Origin: Caldilineaceae bacterium
Lineage (GTDB): Bacteria > Chloroflexota > Anaerolineae > Caldilineales > Caldilineaceae
Assembly: GCA_020846635.1 (NCBI GenBank)
Contig: JADLDO010000023.1
Span: 310,001-374,000 of the forward strand
Reading direction: 5' to 3'
Length of the DNA stretch: 64,000 nt
In this document: in pieces, positions 54,229-63,396 of the stretch
Layout: each line of letters begins with the position of its first letter
Position numbering within the stretch: position 1 is the first letter of the stretch
Program-made: the position numbers and the translations under genes
Notes under the pieces: model-generated
The model's input: the letters and a program-made list of their open reading frames with translations, nothing else
Databases searched by the model: none
What the model was told of the DNA's origin: nothing

Positions 54229-55842
54229 CTAAATCAGAATCGTATCCAGGGCGCGGCGTACGACCTCATGACCCGGATCGTCGATTATGGTTACGTCGCC
54301 GAGCGCTTGTGGGATGATAAAGCGTACGGTTTTGCCGCTGCGCTTTTTGTCGCGGGCCATTGCGGCATGAACGGCTTCAGGGTCAAGCCCCGACCATTGG
54401 GTGGGCAGGCCGACACGGTCAACCAATTTGCAGATACGAGCTGCCAATTCCGGTGAACAACGGTCTAATTCAACTGCCATATTGGCTGAAGCGATCAAGC
54501 CTAGCGCAACCCCTTCACCATGGCGCACTTTGAAGTGGCTGACCAGTTCGATGGCATGACCGAAGGTGTGGCCCAGGTTGAGCAGCGCACGGCGGCCTTC
54601 TTCAAAGGGGTCCTCCTCGACCACGCGCACCTTCACGCGTACCGCGTCGGCGAGCATATGCGTGATGCTGGTCGGCCCATGTTCTTCGAGTTGGACAAAG
54701 AGATCGGGATCGCCGATGATGCCATGCTTGATCACCTCGGCGAGGCCGGAGCGAAACTCCGCAGACGGCAGCGTGGCAAAGACATCGGGGTCGATGATGA
54801 CGAGATGGGGCTGTTTGAATGCCCCGATCAGGTTCTTGCCCTGGGGCAGATCAACGCCTGTCTTGCCCCCAACCGATGCATCGACCATCGACAGCAGCGA
54901 TGTCGGAATCTGCACGAAGGGGACACCGCGCAAATAGGTTGCAGCCGCAAAGCCGGTCATATCGCCGATGACGCCGCCGCCTAGAGCAACCAATGGGTTA
55001 CGGCGATCCAGGCCCGCCGCGATCAGTTGGTCATAGAGATTGGCGATGGTGGCGAGCGTCTTGTGCTGCTCGCCCTCTGGCACCAGACAGAGCGTTGGCG
55101 TGAAGCCTGCCGCTTCCAGCCCTATTTGTAACGGGGAATAATAGTGGCCGGCAATGGCTTGATTGCTGATCACTGCCACGGGGCCAGGTCGTAGCCCACG
55201 GCTGGTAAAGAGCTTGCCCGCTTGGGCGAGTAAACCAGCACCGAGACAGATGTCATAGCTGCCGCCAGGCTCACGAACGGGGATGCGCGTCATGCCTGTT
55301 GCTTCCTGTTCGGCCTGCAACGTCACCAAGAGATCTTCCACGATTTGAGCCGGTGTCCGGCCCGACGTGTTGACCTGCTGGGCGATGGCGCTGTAGGCGT
55401 GGCGGCGCTCATGGAGCAGTTGGCGAATACGGCGGCTGCGTTCCTCGCGATCACCGGGTAGCAAGGGACGGTCGGCGTTCTGATCGACGCGGTCGAGGAT
55501 GGTATCGACGGTGGCGGTAAGGCAGATGAGGACACCCGTTTGAGAAAGGACTTGGCGATTGCCTGCGTTGACCAGCGCGCCGCCCCCTGTGCTGAGGACA
55601 AGCCCTTGCTCTTGCGAGAGTTGGGCGCACAACTGCGCTTCAAGCACACGAAAGGCGGGTTCGCCATCCTCCGCAAAGATACGCGGGATGGGCTTGCCAA
55701 AATGCGCCTCGATCTGCGTGTCCATATCGACAAAACGGCGACCGAGCCGCTCGGCCAGCAGACGGCCAATGGTGGTCTTGCCTGTACCCATGAAGCCGGT
55801 GATGATGATGTTTTTCTCAGCAGGAAAGATGGTGACACTCAT
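54229..55842 (-). CDS. aroKB: Fused shikimate kinase / 3-dehydroquinate synthase
   Basis: 537 residues, two enzymes in one chain. Residues 1-170 are shikimate kinase: P-loop GFMGTGKTT (about 16-24), [11 protein letters not shown] and STGGGAL. Residues about 180-537 are dehydroquinate synthase: [60 protein letters not shown] and [10 protein letters not shown] with metal-binding residues. The chain therefore catalyses two non-consecutive steps. Such fusions occur in some Chloroflexota. The gene sits between aroQ and the small P-loop kinase gene. Confidence 0.95.
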   Translation of the reverse strand: MSVTIFPAEKNIIITGFMGTGKTTIGRLLAERLGRRFVDMDTQIEAHFGKPIPRIFAEDGEPAFRVLEAQLCAQLSQEQGLVLSTGGGALVNAGNRQVLSQTGVLICLTATVDTILDRVDQNADRPLLPGDREERSRRIRQLLHERRHAYSAIAQQVNTSGRTPAQIVEDLLVTLQAEQEATGMTRIPVREPGGSYDICLGAGLLAQAGKLFTSRGLRPGPVAVISNQAIAGHYYSPLQIGLEAAGFTPTLCLVPEGEQHKTLATIANLYDQLIAAGLDRRNPLVALGGGVIGDMTGFAAATYLRGVPFVQIPTSLLSMVDASVGGKTGVDLPQGKNLIGAFKQPHLVIIDPDVFATLPSAEFRSGLAEVIKHGIIGDPDLFVQLEEHGPTSITHMLADAVRVKVRVVEEDPFEEGRRALLNLGHTFGHAIELVSHFKVRHGEGVALGLIASANMAVELDRCSPELAARICKLVDRVGLPTQWSGLDPEAVHAAMARDKKRSGKTVRFIIPQALGDVTIIDDPGHEVVRRALDTILI

Positions 55843-55857
55843 AGCGTTGTTTGCAGT

Positions 55858-56394
55858 TTACGATCTTTGGTCAAGATGATGAACGACGGATTGAACGAGT
55901 TGATCGACGGGTAGGGCTGAATCTACCACCCAATGGTGTTCCGGCGCGATTGGATAACGCCAAGAGTCTGCATAGTATGCAAGTAGCTGCTGCATGGCTG
56001 CCCACCCAGACGTGCGATGTGTCTGCTGCTCATGGAGACGCTGCTCAAGCCGCTCACGCCAGATGCTCTCTGCCAACGCTGTCTCTACAACCACCAGGCG
56101 AGCATGGAACGCTGCCGCAAGTTCTTTTCCTGTGGCATACGCTTGTGGATAGGAGAGTGGCGAGTCAACCACGACACTCAGACCGATCTCAAGTTGATGG
56201 CGCGCAATTTGCCACATAATATCGTAGGCCAAACTGCTGCCATCGGGCAGGTGATAGACGTAATCCTTGATCGCGTCTTTGTCAATGAGCGGCCAGGCCA
56301 AACGCCGCGCCAACGCCTTTGCCAGCGTGCTTTTGCCTGTCGCTGGATGACCTTTCAGCAGAAGCAGGGTTTGCCTACGCGTCTGTGCCGGCAT
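55858..56394 (-). CDS. P-loop small-molecule kinase-like ATPase
   Basis: 178 residues. Walker A GHPATGKST (about residues 14-22), DKDAIKDYVYHL after it, DSPLSYPQAY, and ESIWRERLEQRLHEQQTHRT near the end. This looks like the small AAA_33/chloramphenicol-phosphotransferase-like kinase family that phosphorylates small molecules, with no known substrate here. The ATG at 56394 lies inside the aroC 3' end (20-base overlap), so it is probably coupled to it. It is the only non-aro member of the block, and its role in it is unknown. Confidence 0.75.
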   Translation of the reverse strand: MPAQTRRQTLLLLKGHPATGKSTLAKALARRLAWPLIDKDAIKDYVYHLPDGSSLAYDIMWQIARHQLEIGLSVVVDSPLSYPQAYATGKELAAAFHARLVVVETALAESIWRERLEQRLHEQQTHRTSGWAAMQQLLAYYADSWRYPIAPEHHWVVDSALPVDQLVQSVVHHLDQRS

Positions 56395-57652
56395 GGTCAC
56401 GGAGGAACAGGTTGAAATGTGCAGGCTGGAGATGCTGCGACTGCTGCATGAGCAGGGCATTCATCAACTCAATCGCCACGCGCGACTCCAACGTTACCCC
56501 AGCGCGCACGCCCACACAGGGATCGTGGCGGCCCTTCCTGAGCTGGAAGTCGATTTCCTCCAGATTTTTGCGCACTGAAAGTTGTGGCTTGACAATGGTG
56601 GAGGTTGGCTTGAAGCCGACACGGCAGACCAGGGGCATCCCGGTCGTGATGCCACCAATGAGGCCACCGTGGCTGTTGGCCTGGTAGCCGTCGCTGCGGA
56701 TCGGGTCGTTGTTGGCGCTGCCTGTGCGTGAGACTACATCCCAGCCTGCGCCAATTTCACAGGATTGGACTGCGTTAAGCCCGCCCAAGATGCCCATCAG
56801 CCGTACTTTGAGGCTGTTGTAGAGCGGCGCGCCGACGAGTGCGGGCACGTTGACCGCCACTACTTCTACGGCTGCTCCCAACGAATCGCCCTGGACGCGC
56901 GTTTGCTTGATGAGGTCGCCTGCTTCTTCGGCAAATTCGGCGTCGAGGCTGTGGATTTCGGCACTGTGCAGACGTTCGCTGACCATAGACAGGGCCTCGG
57001 CAGGAATGGGCTGGCCTGGATGCTCCTGTATGTATCGTTCGAAATGCTCTGCCAGACTTACCGAACTACGCAACGGCCCTACTTGGCTGATGGACGAGAA
57101 GATAGCTGTGCCAAAATTCTGGGCAAGAAAGAGGCGCGCAATAGAGCCACCTATGACATCCGAAATGGTAGAGCGATAGCTGGAGCGCCCGCCGCCGCGT
57201 ACATCGACAAAGCCCTGCGATTGATGAAACTTCACCAGATCGGTATGGCCGGGACGGACTTCGCCCGTCGCCCCGGCGAATTGTAGATAGTCGTTGGAGC
57301 GTTGGGAAGTCGAGAGGACGATGGCAGCAATCGGTTCTCCGGTCGTAAAGCCGGTATCATAGCCTTGCGTGCGCGACTCAACGCCATCGACCACGGTTGT
57401 GATCTCACCGCCGGCGAGAAGGCTGTCGTGATCTTCACTGTAGAGGCCGGAGAGCAAGGCCACACGATCCTGTTCACGGCGCGGCGTGCCATGTTTATTG
57501 CTGCCGGGGCGACGGCGATCCAGATATTCCTGGATGGCGCTGCGTTCGACACGCAGCCCCGGTGGGCAGCCAAAGACGATGGTTGTAATGGCTGGGCCGT
57601 GAGATTCTCCGGCACCAGCGACTGCAAAGAGTGGTCCGCCGAGGATTTCCAT
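56375..57652 (-). CDS. aroC: Chorismate synthase
   Basis: 425 residues, about 60 longer than many bacterial enzymes. It forms chorismate from EPSP using reduced FMN. Signatures: GAGESHGPAITTIVFGCPPGL at the start, SNDYLQFAGATGEVRPGHTDLVKFHQ, SSYRSTISDVIGGSIARL and the late SNDPIRSDGYQANSHGGLIGGITTGMPLV-like NNDPIR..NSHGGLIGGITTG. It begins the aro block after a family 1 palindrome, 168 bases after the trp block. Confidence 0.96.
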   Translation of the reverse strand: MEILGGPLFAVAGAGESHGPAITTIVFGCPPGLRVERSAIQEYLDRRRPGSNKHGTPRREQDRVALLSGLYSEDHDSLLAGGEITTVVDGVESRTQGYDTGFTTGEPIAAIVLSTSQRSNDYLQFAGATGEVRPGHTDLVKFHQSQGFVDVRGGGRSSYRSTISDVIGGSIARLFLAQNFGTAIFSSISQVGPLRSSVSLAEHFERYIQEHPGQPIPAEALSMVSERLHSAEIHSLDAEFAEEAGDLIKQTRVQGDSLGAAVEVVAVNVPALVGAPLYNSLKVRLMGILGGLNAVQSCEIGAGWDVVSRTGSANNDPIRSDGYQANSHGGLIGGITTGMPLVCRVGFKPTSTIVKPQLSVRKNLEEIDFQLRKGRHDPCVGVRAGVTLESRVAIELMNALLMQQSQHLQPAHFNLFLRDHAGTDA

Positions 57653-57701
57653 AGATCCGTTTCGCTGACAATCTAATAAACTTGCGACTATGCCCGATGT
57701 A

Positions 57702-57734
57702 ACCCTCCCGGAAGCTTCAAGCTTCCGGGAGGGT
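57702..57734. repeat. Palindromic intergenic repeat, family 1, copy 2
   Basis: Identical in all 33 bases to the copy at 10355-10387. It separates the trp block from the aro block and could act as a weak terminator or protein-binding hairpin. Confidence 0.9.
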
Positions 57735-57819
57735 AGTCTGGGCTGATATAGTGACTGCCAAAGTCACCACCCGCAAGTATAGCGCACAACAGGGAGAGAA
57801 TGCGAATTGTGGGCTGGAT

Positions 57820-58464
57820 TTACGGTGTGCGACGGGCATTGGCGACGAAGGCGCGAATCTGTGCATGGTCTTTGCGCCCTGGTGCCGATTCGACGCCGCT
57901 TGCCACATCTACCCCCCACGGTGCGACGGTGGCGATGGCATCCTGTACGTTCTCGGCCCTTAAGCCTCCGGCCAGGAGCAGGCGTGGCGTGGTCTGCACT
58001 ACACCCGCGGCCAACGACCAGTCGGCGTGATGGCCCGTACCGCCATAGGCAGTGGGGTGATAAGCATCAAGCATGAGTTGGGGAGCGGAGGCCTGCGGAT
58101 AGGACGTAAAGATATTGGCTTGTTGTGCAGCAGCAGCATCTACCGGGCGCACTGCCTTGAAGCCTCGCCCCTTGAGTTGCGCCAGCGCGGTCACTGGTTC
58201 GTCACCATGAAGTTGGGCGAGGTGCAGCCCTGTCTCGGCAAGAATGGTGAGTACATCGTCGATGGGCGTATTCACAAAGACGCCGACGCTTTGCACATGG
58301 GGAGGCAGGGCCAGTTCTGCCAAGAGTTCTGCAACCTGGGACGGTGCAATATAGCGGGGGGATTTGGCATAGAGGATAAAGCCCAGGAAATCAGCGCCCG
58401 CTTCGAGCGCGATTTGGGCATCGATCCGGTTCGTAAGTCCACAAATTTTGACTTTGACGGGCAT
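57820..58464 (-). CDS. trpF: Phosphoribosylanthranilate isomerase
   Basis: 214 residues of the TIM-barrel TrpF family: VKVKICGLTNRIDAQIAL at the start (catalytic Cys in KICG), GADFLGFILYAKSPRYI, VGVFVNTP, LHLAQLHGDEPVT and LLLAGGLRAENVQDAI, then DVASGVESAPGRKDHAQI. It converts PRA to CdRP. The ATG at 58464 has GCGGAG eight bases before it; a TTG two codons upstream is less likely. It is the last trp gene of the block, 54 bases after trpC. Confidence 0.95.
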   Translation of the reverse strand: MPVKVKICGLTNRIDAQIALEAGADFLGFILYAKSPRYIAPSQVAELLAELALPPHVQSVGVFVNTPIDDVLTILAETGLHLAQLHGDEPVTALAQLKGRGFKAVRPVDAAAAQQANIFTSYPQASAPQLMLDAYHPTAYGGTGHHADWSLAAGVVQTTPRLLLAGGLRAENVQDAIATVAPWGVDVASGVESAPGRKDHAQIRAFVANARRTP

Positions 58465-58518
58465 GGGCAATACTCCGCGTTGGCTTTTGTCTATCGGTTT
58501 TGTCCTGGCAATTTTGTC

Positions 58519-59367
58519 CTAGCGCTGCCGCCCGGCCTGGGCAAATTCTGCTACAGCCGCCGCACGTTGGAATTGGGGCAATTTGCAGAAGGTTTCGCCC
58601 ACAAGAATCGCGTCACAGCCCATTTCGGCCATGCGCTGTACATCTGCCACATCACGAATGCCACTCTCACCGACCAGGAGCTTGTCCGGCGGGATCAATG
58701 CGCGCAGCCTGCCCGTAGTTTCGATATCCACCTGGAAGGTTTTTAGATTGCGGTTGTTGACGCCGAGAATGTGGGCATCGACCTTGAGCGCGCGTCCTAG
58801 TTCCGCTTCGTCATGGACTTCGACGAGGGCTTGCATGCCGAGATCATAGGTGAGCCTATAGAGGCGGCGCAGATCGTTGTCGCCAAGAACGCCAACGATG
58901 AGCAAGACGGCATCCGCCCCCGCCATACGCGCTTCGTAGACTTGATACTCATGGTAAAGAAAGTCTTTGCGCAGCACAGGGACTTGCTTGCCGATGGCGC
59001 GTAGATGCTCTTTGATGGCCGTGAGATATTCGAGTTGGCCCTGGAAAAAGCGGCTGTCGGTCAGACAGGAAATGGCGGCGGCTCCGTTGCGGGCGTAGGT
59101 TTCGGCAATCTGTACCGGGTCCCAATCTTGCGCGATCAATCCTTTGGATGGGCTGGCGCGCTTGACTTCGGCAATGAGGCTGGCTCCCGCTTGGGCGGTG
59201 AGGGCCCCCGCAAAGTCGAGGGGAGCCGGTGCGAGGCTGGCGAATGCCTTCACCTGGGCAAGCGGGGTTTCCTCCATCGCCTTCGGCACTTCAGTGCGTT
59301 TCCAATCCATGATGAGGTCGAGGACCTCACCTTTATGTTTTGCCATCTCTAATTTGGAGTATTTCAT
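58519..59367 (-). CDS. trpC: Indole-3-glycerol phosphate synthase
   Basis: 282 residues, TIM barrel. Conserved parts: LIAEVKRASPSKGLI, AISCLTDSRFFQGQ, VLRKDFLYHEYQVYEARMAGADAVLLIV, LVEVHDEAELGRAL, LGVNNRNLKTFQVD and LVGESGIRDVADV. It turns CdRP into indole-glycerol phosphate. GGGAGA precedes the ATG at 59367; a second ATG seven codons in is an alternative. It lies 38 bases after trpD. No trpA or trpB is in the window. Confidence 0.96.
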   Translation of the reverse strand: MKYSKLEMAKHKGEVLDLIMDWKRTEVPKAMEETPLAQVKAFASLAPAPLDFAGALTAQAGASLIAEVKRASPSKGLIAQDWDPVQIAETYARNGAAAISCLTDSRFFQGQLEYLTAIKEHLRAIGKQVPVLRKDFLYHEYQVYEARMAGADAVLLIVGVLGDNDLRRLYRLTYDLGMQALVEVHDEAELGRALKVDAHILGVNNRNLKTFQVDIETTGRLRALIPPDKLLVGESGIRDVADVQRMAEMGCDAILVGETFCKLPQFQRAAAVAEFAQAGRQR

Positions 59368-59405
59368 TCTATGGGTCTCCCACGAACGGGTGTGCAGTGA
59401 CAGTG

Positions 59406-60449
59406 CTAGGCGGCGAAGCTTTGGGTTTTGGCGATGTAACGTTCGAGAATGTCGCGCGCGGCTCCGCTGTCGAGGCTGGCGCGTGCCTGGCGCAATCCTT
59501 CATCGAAATCGCCACTGTCGATACTCAGCGCAGCAGCGGCGTTGAGCAGCACGACATCACGCTTCGGGCCTTTTAATTCGCCACTGAGGATGCCGCGGGC
59601 GAGGGCTGCGTTGGTGGCGGCATCGGCTCCCTGCAAATCCTCTAGGGTGGCGCGGCCAAAGCCGAGATCGCCCGGGTCGAACTGGAAGGTAGAGACTTGG
59701 CCGTTGCGGAGATGGCTGACATGGCTGGGGCCGGTTGTCGTCAACTCATCTAGACCTGTCCCGGTCTCATAGTAGCCATGCACGACATAAGCAGCGCGGC
59801 TGCCCATCTCGCCCAAGACCTTTGCCATGACGTCGGTCAGGTCACGATCATAGACGCCAACCAGATTATGGGTGACAGGAGCGGGATTGGTCAACGGGCC
59901 AAGAATGTTAAAGACGGTGCGTGCGGCGATCTCGCGGCGGGGGCCGATGGCGTGGCGCATCGCAGGGTGATAGGCGGGTGCAAAGAGGAAGACCACGCCG
60001 ATCTCCTCAATGCAGGCTTTGGCTTGCTCGGCTGTGAGTTGCAGCGTGACCCCTAGCGCCTCCAAGACATCGGCACTGCCCGCGCGCTTGTTGGAACGGT
60101 TGCCATGTTTGGCGACCTTGACGCCTGTCCCGGCGACGATAAAGGCGGCGATGGTGCTGATATTGAATTTATAAGTGCCGTCACCCCCTGTGCCAACCAT
60201 ATCAAAGAGGGGAGTATCGCCAATGTCTGGGCGTACTTGGACCGCGCTGCGGCGCATGGCGGAGGCACAGCCGGTAATTTCAGCGACGGTTTCGCCTTTC
60301 ATACGCAGGGCTGCCAGGAACGCACCAATTTGGGCCTGGCTTGCTTCGCCTTGCATGATCTGCGTCATGGCAGCATCGGCTTGTTCGGTGCTGAGGTCGT
60401 TACCACCAAAGAGTAGGTGGATGGCGTCTTGGATGGCGTTTTCGGTCAT
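59406..60449 (-). CDS. trpD: Anthranilate phosphoribosyltransferase
   Basis: 347 residues. It joins anthranilate to PRPP. Seen: GTGGDGTYKFNISTIAAFIVAG (PRPP loop), KHGNRSNKRAGSADVLEALG, FLFAPAYHPAMRHAIGPRREIA-type anthranilate site, RTVFNILGPLTNPA and DLTDVMAKVLGEMGSRAAYVVHG. I choose the ATG at 60449, which has GGAGG before it, over upstream TTG/ATG codons in frame. The preceding gene is an unrelated kinase, then trpG. Confidence 0.96.
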   Translation of the reverse strand: MTENAIQDAIHLLFGGNDLSTEQADAAMTQIMQGEASQAQIGAFLAALRMKGETVAEITGCASAMRRSAVQVRPDIGDTPLFDMVGTGGDGTYKFNISTIAAFIVAGTGVKVAKHGNRSNKRAGSADVLEALGVTLQLTAEQAKACIEEIGVVFLFAPAYHPAMRHAIGPRREIAARTVFNILGPLTNPAPVTHNLVGVYDRDLTDVMAKVLGEMGSRAAYVVHGYYETGTGLDELTTTGPSHVSHLRNGQVSTFQFDPGDLGFGRATLEDLQGADAATNAALARGILSGELKGPKRDVVLLNAAAALSIDSGDFDEGLRQARASLDSGAARDILERYIAKTQSFAA

Positions 60450-60540
60450 TGAGTCCTCCATCAAAGGTGTATCGATGTGACTACACTGGTATTACTCTGA
60501 ATTACCACTCTGAATGGGCGATGTGGTCAGGGTGATGCGG

Positions 60541-61581
60541 TCAGGAAGCTGCCGGTGTGACTTGGCGCAGCCAGACAATGAAATCGGCTACGATGGACGC
60601 CGAATCGTGAGACTCGGCAAGGCTGAGTGACGTCGCCGCGCGGTCGATGGCTTTGCTAAGCGCCAATTGTATGAATGGCAGCGCTTCGATCAGTTCGTCG
60701 TCCGGCTGCCCGCTTCTGTTTTGCTGGAGACCTACCAATAGATAGATCGCGTTATGCGCTTCCAAGAGGCGGCGAAAGATTTCGATGCGTGCGCCCATGT
60801 CCGGCTGATCGACGACGGCCAGGTAACGGTCGAGCCAAGTCTCAACCTGCGCAGGGTTGAGCGTCTGTGCTTCTCGCTGGAGCAGGCGAGCCGCGTCTAG
60901 TGCTGGATCGCCCAGGCCGAACATTTCCCAATCGAGCAAGGTAATACGCCCGCGTTCGACCAGGGTATGGTCGCGCGTAAGGTCGCCGTGAACAGGGGTG
61001 GGCATGGCGGCTGTCCAGAGCGGCAGGCTTGTCTGCACCAACTGTGTGGTGGCGGCTGCCAGCCTTTGAAAGAGCGGCGTTAAGGCTAGGCCGCTCGGTG
61101 CAAGCCATTGCGTGATCTGGGCGATGCTGCCTTGCTCAATGCGCCAGTAGAAATCAAGGTTGATGGGGTGGGGCGAAAAGCGGCGTACCTCGTCGGGTGG
61201 CGTAGTGTGCAAGCTGCCGATGGCTTCGGCCCATGCCCACAGTTCACCCGGATCGTCGGGCGTTACCGGATCGCCATCGCTCCACGCATAGACAAGCAAT
61301 TGGCGCGACAGCCCGTGGGGATAGCGGTCTGTCCACAGCGGCTTGGGGGCAAGCCCGGCAGGGGTGAATAGTTGATGCCCGTCGAACTGGCGGCGGCTGC
61401 GTGCCTGGCCTGCGTCGAGAAAAAGCTTAACGACTGCCTCTTGTCCAGGAACCTGCACCCGCCACAAGAGATTGGCGTCTCCTTCCCAATGGTCAACGAT
61501 TGCGACCTGCTGTTGGGTAAAGAGGCTGCCTGGGGCTGTGGTGAGATATTGGTGGATTTGGGCAGTCAGGTCAATGGTCAT
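60541..61581 (-). CDS. Aminoglycoside/choline phosphotransferase-like kinase
   Basis: 346 residues of the APH family. The nucleotide part has QVPGQEAVVKLFLDAGQA (Lys in VVKLF), the catalytic loop VHGDLTRDHTL (family norm HGDLxxxN; the Asn is His here) and the Mg-binding DWEMFGLGDPALDAA. It phosphorylates some small hydroxyl compound, possibly homoserine-like or a sugar. It lies inside the trp operon, between trpG and trpD, with short gaps on both sides. The altered Asn could lower activity. Confidence 0.82.
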   Translation of the reverse strand: MTIDLTAQIHQYLTTAPGSLFTQQQVAIVDHWEGDANLLWRVQVPGQEAVVKLFLDAGQARSRRQFDGHQLFTPAGLAPKPLWTDRYPHGLSRQLLVYAWSDGDPVTPDDPGELWAWAEAIGSLHTTPPDEVRRFSPHPINLDFYWRIEQGSIAQITQWLAPSGLALTPLFQRLAAATTQLVQTSLPLWTAAMPTPVHGDLTRDHTLVERGRITLLDWEMFGLGDPALDAARLLQREAQTLNPAQVETWLDRYLAVVDQPDMGARIEIFRRLLEAHNAIYLLVGLQQNRSGQPDDELIEALPFIQLALSKAIDRAATSLSLAESHDSASIVADFIVWLRQVTPAAS

Positions 61582-61598
61582 GGGTTAGTGGTCATTGA

Positions 61599-62207
61599 TT
61601 AGGCAATGCGTTCTATGCGCAGGAAGTTTGCCAGGAGTGTTTTGCCGTGATCGGTCAGGATGCTCTCTGGATGAAACTGGACGCCAAAGATCGGCAGATC
61701 ACGATGGCGCAGCCCCATGAGTTCGCCCTCTTCCGTGTAGGCGGTGGCAATGAGATCATCCGGCAGGGGCTCTGCCACGACAAGGCTGTGATAGCGAGTG
61801 GCGGTGAAAGGGCTGGGCAGACCGGCAAAGAGGCCGTCGCCATTGTGCAAGACGGGGCTGACCTTGCCATGCATCAGGCGGGGGGCGCGGATGACTTCGC
61901 CGCCATAGACATGACCGATGCACTGTTGGCCCAGGCAGACACCTAATACCGGCGTGTGTTGGCCCAGGATGCGGATCACGTCGTTGCTGACACCGCTGTC
62001 ATTTTCGGGAGTCCCTGGGCCTGGGCTGATGATGATGTGTGTGGGCTGCAAATCGGCCAACTCCTCCACATCGATCTCGTCATTGCGCCAGACCCGGATC
62101 TCAGGGTCGCTGTAGGCGCCCGGCACCTGTTGATGCAGGATCAATTCGCCTAGGAACTGTACTAGATTGTAGGTGAAACTGTCGTAATTGTCGATTACTG
62201 CGATCAT
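61599..62207 (-). CDS. trpG: Anthranilate synthase component II (glutamine amidotransferase)
   Basis: 202 residues. The class I amidotransferase triad is visible: nucleophile Cys in GVCLGQQCIGHVYGG, His and Glu in GVQFHPES. It starts IAVIDNYDSFTYNLVQFLGE and has IISPGPGTPENDSG. It supplies ammonia to TrpE for anthranilate; such proteins also serve PabB in folate synthesis, so pabA activity is possible. AAGGAGAT precedes the ATG. It follows trpS by 35 bases. Confidence 0.96.
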   Translation of the reverse strand: MIAVIDNYDSFTYNLVQFLGELILHQQVPGAYSDPEIRVWRNDEIDVEELADLQPTHIIISPGPGTPENDSGVSNDVIRILGQHTPVLGVCLGQQCIGHVYGGEVIRAPRLMHGKVSPVLHNGDGLFAGLPSPFTATRYHSLVVAEPLPDDLIATAYTEEGELMGLRHRDLPIFGVQFHPESILTDHGKTLLANFLRIERIA

Positions 62208-62242
62208 GGTCGGTATCTCCTTGACAAGTAGGAAGGGTGGGG

Positions 62243-63310
62243 TTAGATCGCTGCTTCGGCCTTTTTGCGACGGCGTTCTGCGCCGCGGCTGATGCGATTC
62301 CAGACGCCTGCAAGACCCATTGCTTGTTTGGCAGCGAGCAGGGTAGCTTTTGCCTCCTCGCGTGCGCGCAGCGTGCCTTCATAGAGCAGTTCATCAACAA
62401 TGCCCGTCTCTGCTTCATACTTGGCGCGTCGTTCACGGATGGGGTCGAGGAAGTTGTTCAATGCATTTGCCAGCTTTTCCTTGACCTCCACATCACCAAC
62501 TTTGCCGGTGAGATAGCGGCTCTTAAGGTCTTCGACCTCGGCCTTGTTGGGGTTGAAGAAATCATGATAGATAAAGACCGGGTTGCCTTCTACACGACCT
62601 GGCACGTCGGCACTGACGCGGTTGGGGTCGGTGTACATGCCGTTGACGCGCCGGCGTACGGTGGCTGCATCATCGGTGAGGAAGATGGCGTTGTCGAGGC
62701 TCTTGCTCATCTTGGCTTGACCGTCGGTGCCGACCAGTGTTCCCCCAACCACATAGGCTTCCGGCAGAGGGAAGACCTCGCCATAGGCATTGTTAAAGCG
62801 GCGGGCGATTTGGCGGGTTAGCTCGACATGGCTCTCGTTGTCCTTGCCGACCGGAACGAGATTGGCGCGGGGCAGGAGAATGTCAGCAGCTTGCAGGACA
62901 GGATAGCCGAGCAGGTTATACGGAATCTGCTCCATGTTGGCAGCGGCAGCCATGTCCTTGATAGTCGGCAGTTGCAGGAGCCGCTCCACGGTAATCAAAC
63001 TGCTGATCAAGAGTTGTAGCTCGTAGGTCTCATGGATGGCTGATTGGAGGCAGAAGGTTGCTGTCTTGGGGTCAATGCCAATGGCAAGATGATCCATGAC
63101 AATCGAGCGTGCGTTGTCTGAGATGGCAAGGATGCTCTCCTTGTCGGGCTTGGTGGTCAACATATGCAGGTCGGCGACCAGGAAGAAACATTCGTATTGT
63201 TCCTGGAAGGCCAAGCGGTGGCGATGGCTGCCGATGTAGTGGCCCAGGTGAAGCTTGCCAGTGGGCCGGTCGCCGGTGAGAATTCGCTTACGTGTTTGTA
63301 TGTCACTCAT
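62243..63310 (-). CDS. trpS: Tryptophanyl-tRNA synthetase
   Basis: 355 residues, class I. The ATP motif is HLGHYIG (HIGH variant) after TGDRPTGKL, and the KMSKS loop is GQAKMSKSLDNAIFL. LLQLPTIKDMAAAANMEQIPYNLLGYPVLQAADIL and VGKDNESHVELTRQIARRFN are typical. It charges tRNA-Trp. Its place between trpE and trpG in the trp operon is unusual and would tie charging capacity to Trp synthesis. AGGAATCAACC precedes ATG. Confidence 0.97.
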   Translation of the reverse strand: MSDIQTRKRILTGDRPTGKLHLGHYIGSHRHRLAFQEQYECFFLVADLHMLTTKPDKESILAISDNARSIVMDHLAIGIDPKTATFCLQSAIHETYELQLLISSLITVERLLQLPTIKDMAAAANMEQIPYNLLGYPVLQAADILLPRANLVPVGKDNESHVELTRQIARRFNNAYGEVFPLPEAYVVGGTLVGTDGQAKMSKSLDNAIFLTDDAATVRRRVNGMYTDPNRVSADVPGRVEGNPVFIYHDFFNPNKAEVEDLKSRYLTGKVGDVEVKEKLANALNNFLDPIRERRAKYEAETGIVDELLYEGTLRAREEAKATLLAAKQAMGLAGVWNRISRGAERRRKKAEAAI

Positions 63311-63396
63311 GGTTGATTCCTGTTTTCCTTTATTGAAAGGTCTGCATATTCTCGAAAAACCTTCCTGGGAGCGTCAGTAGCATCCAGGATAGATGG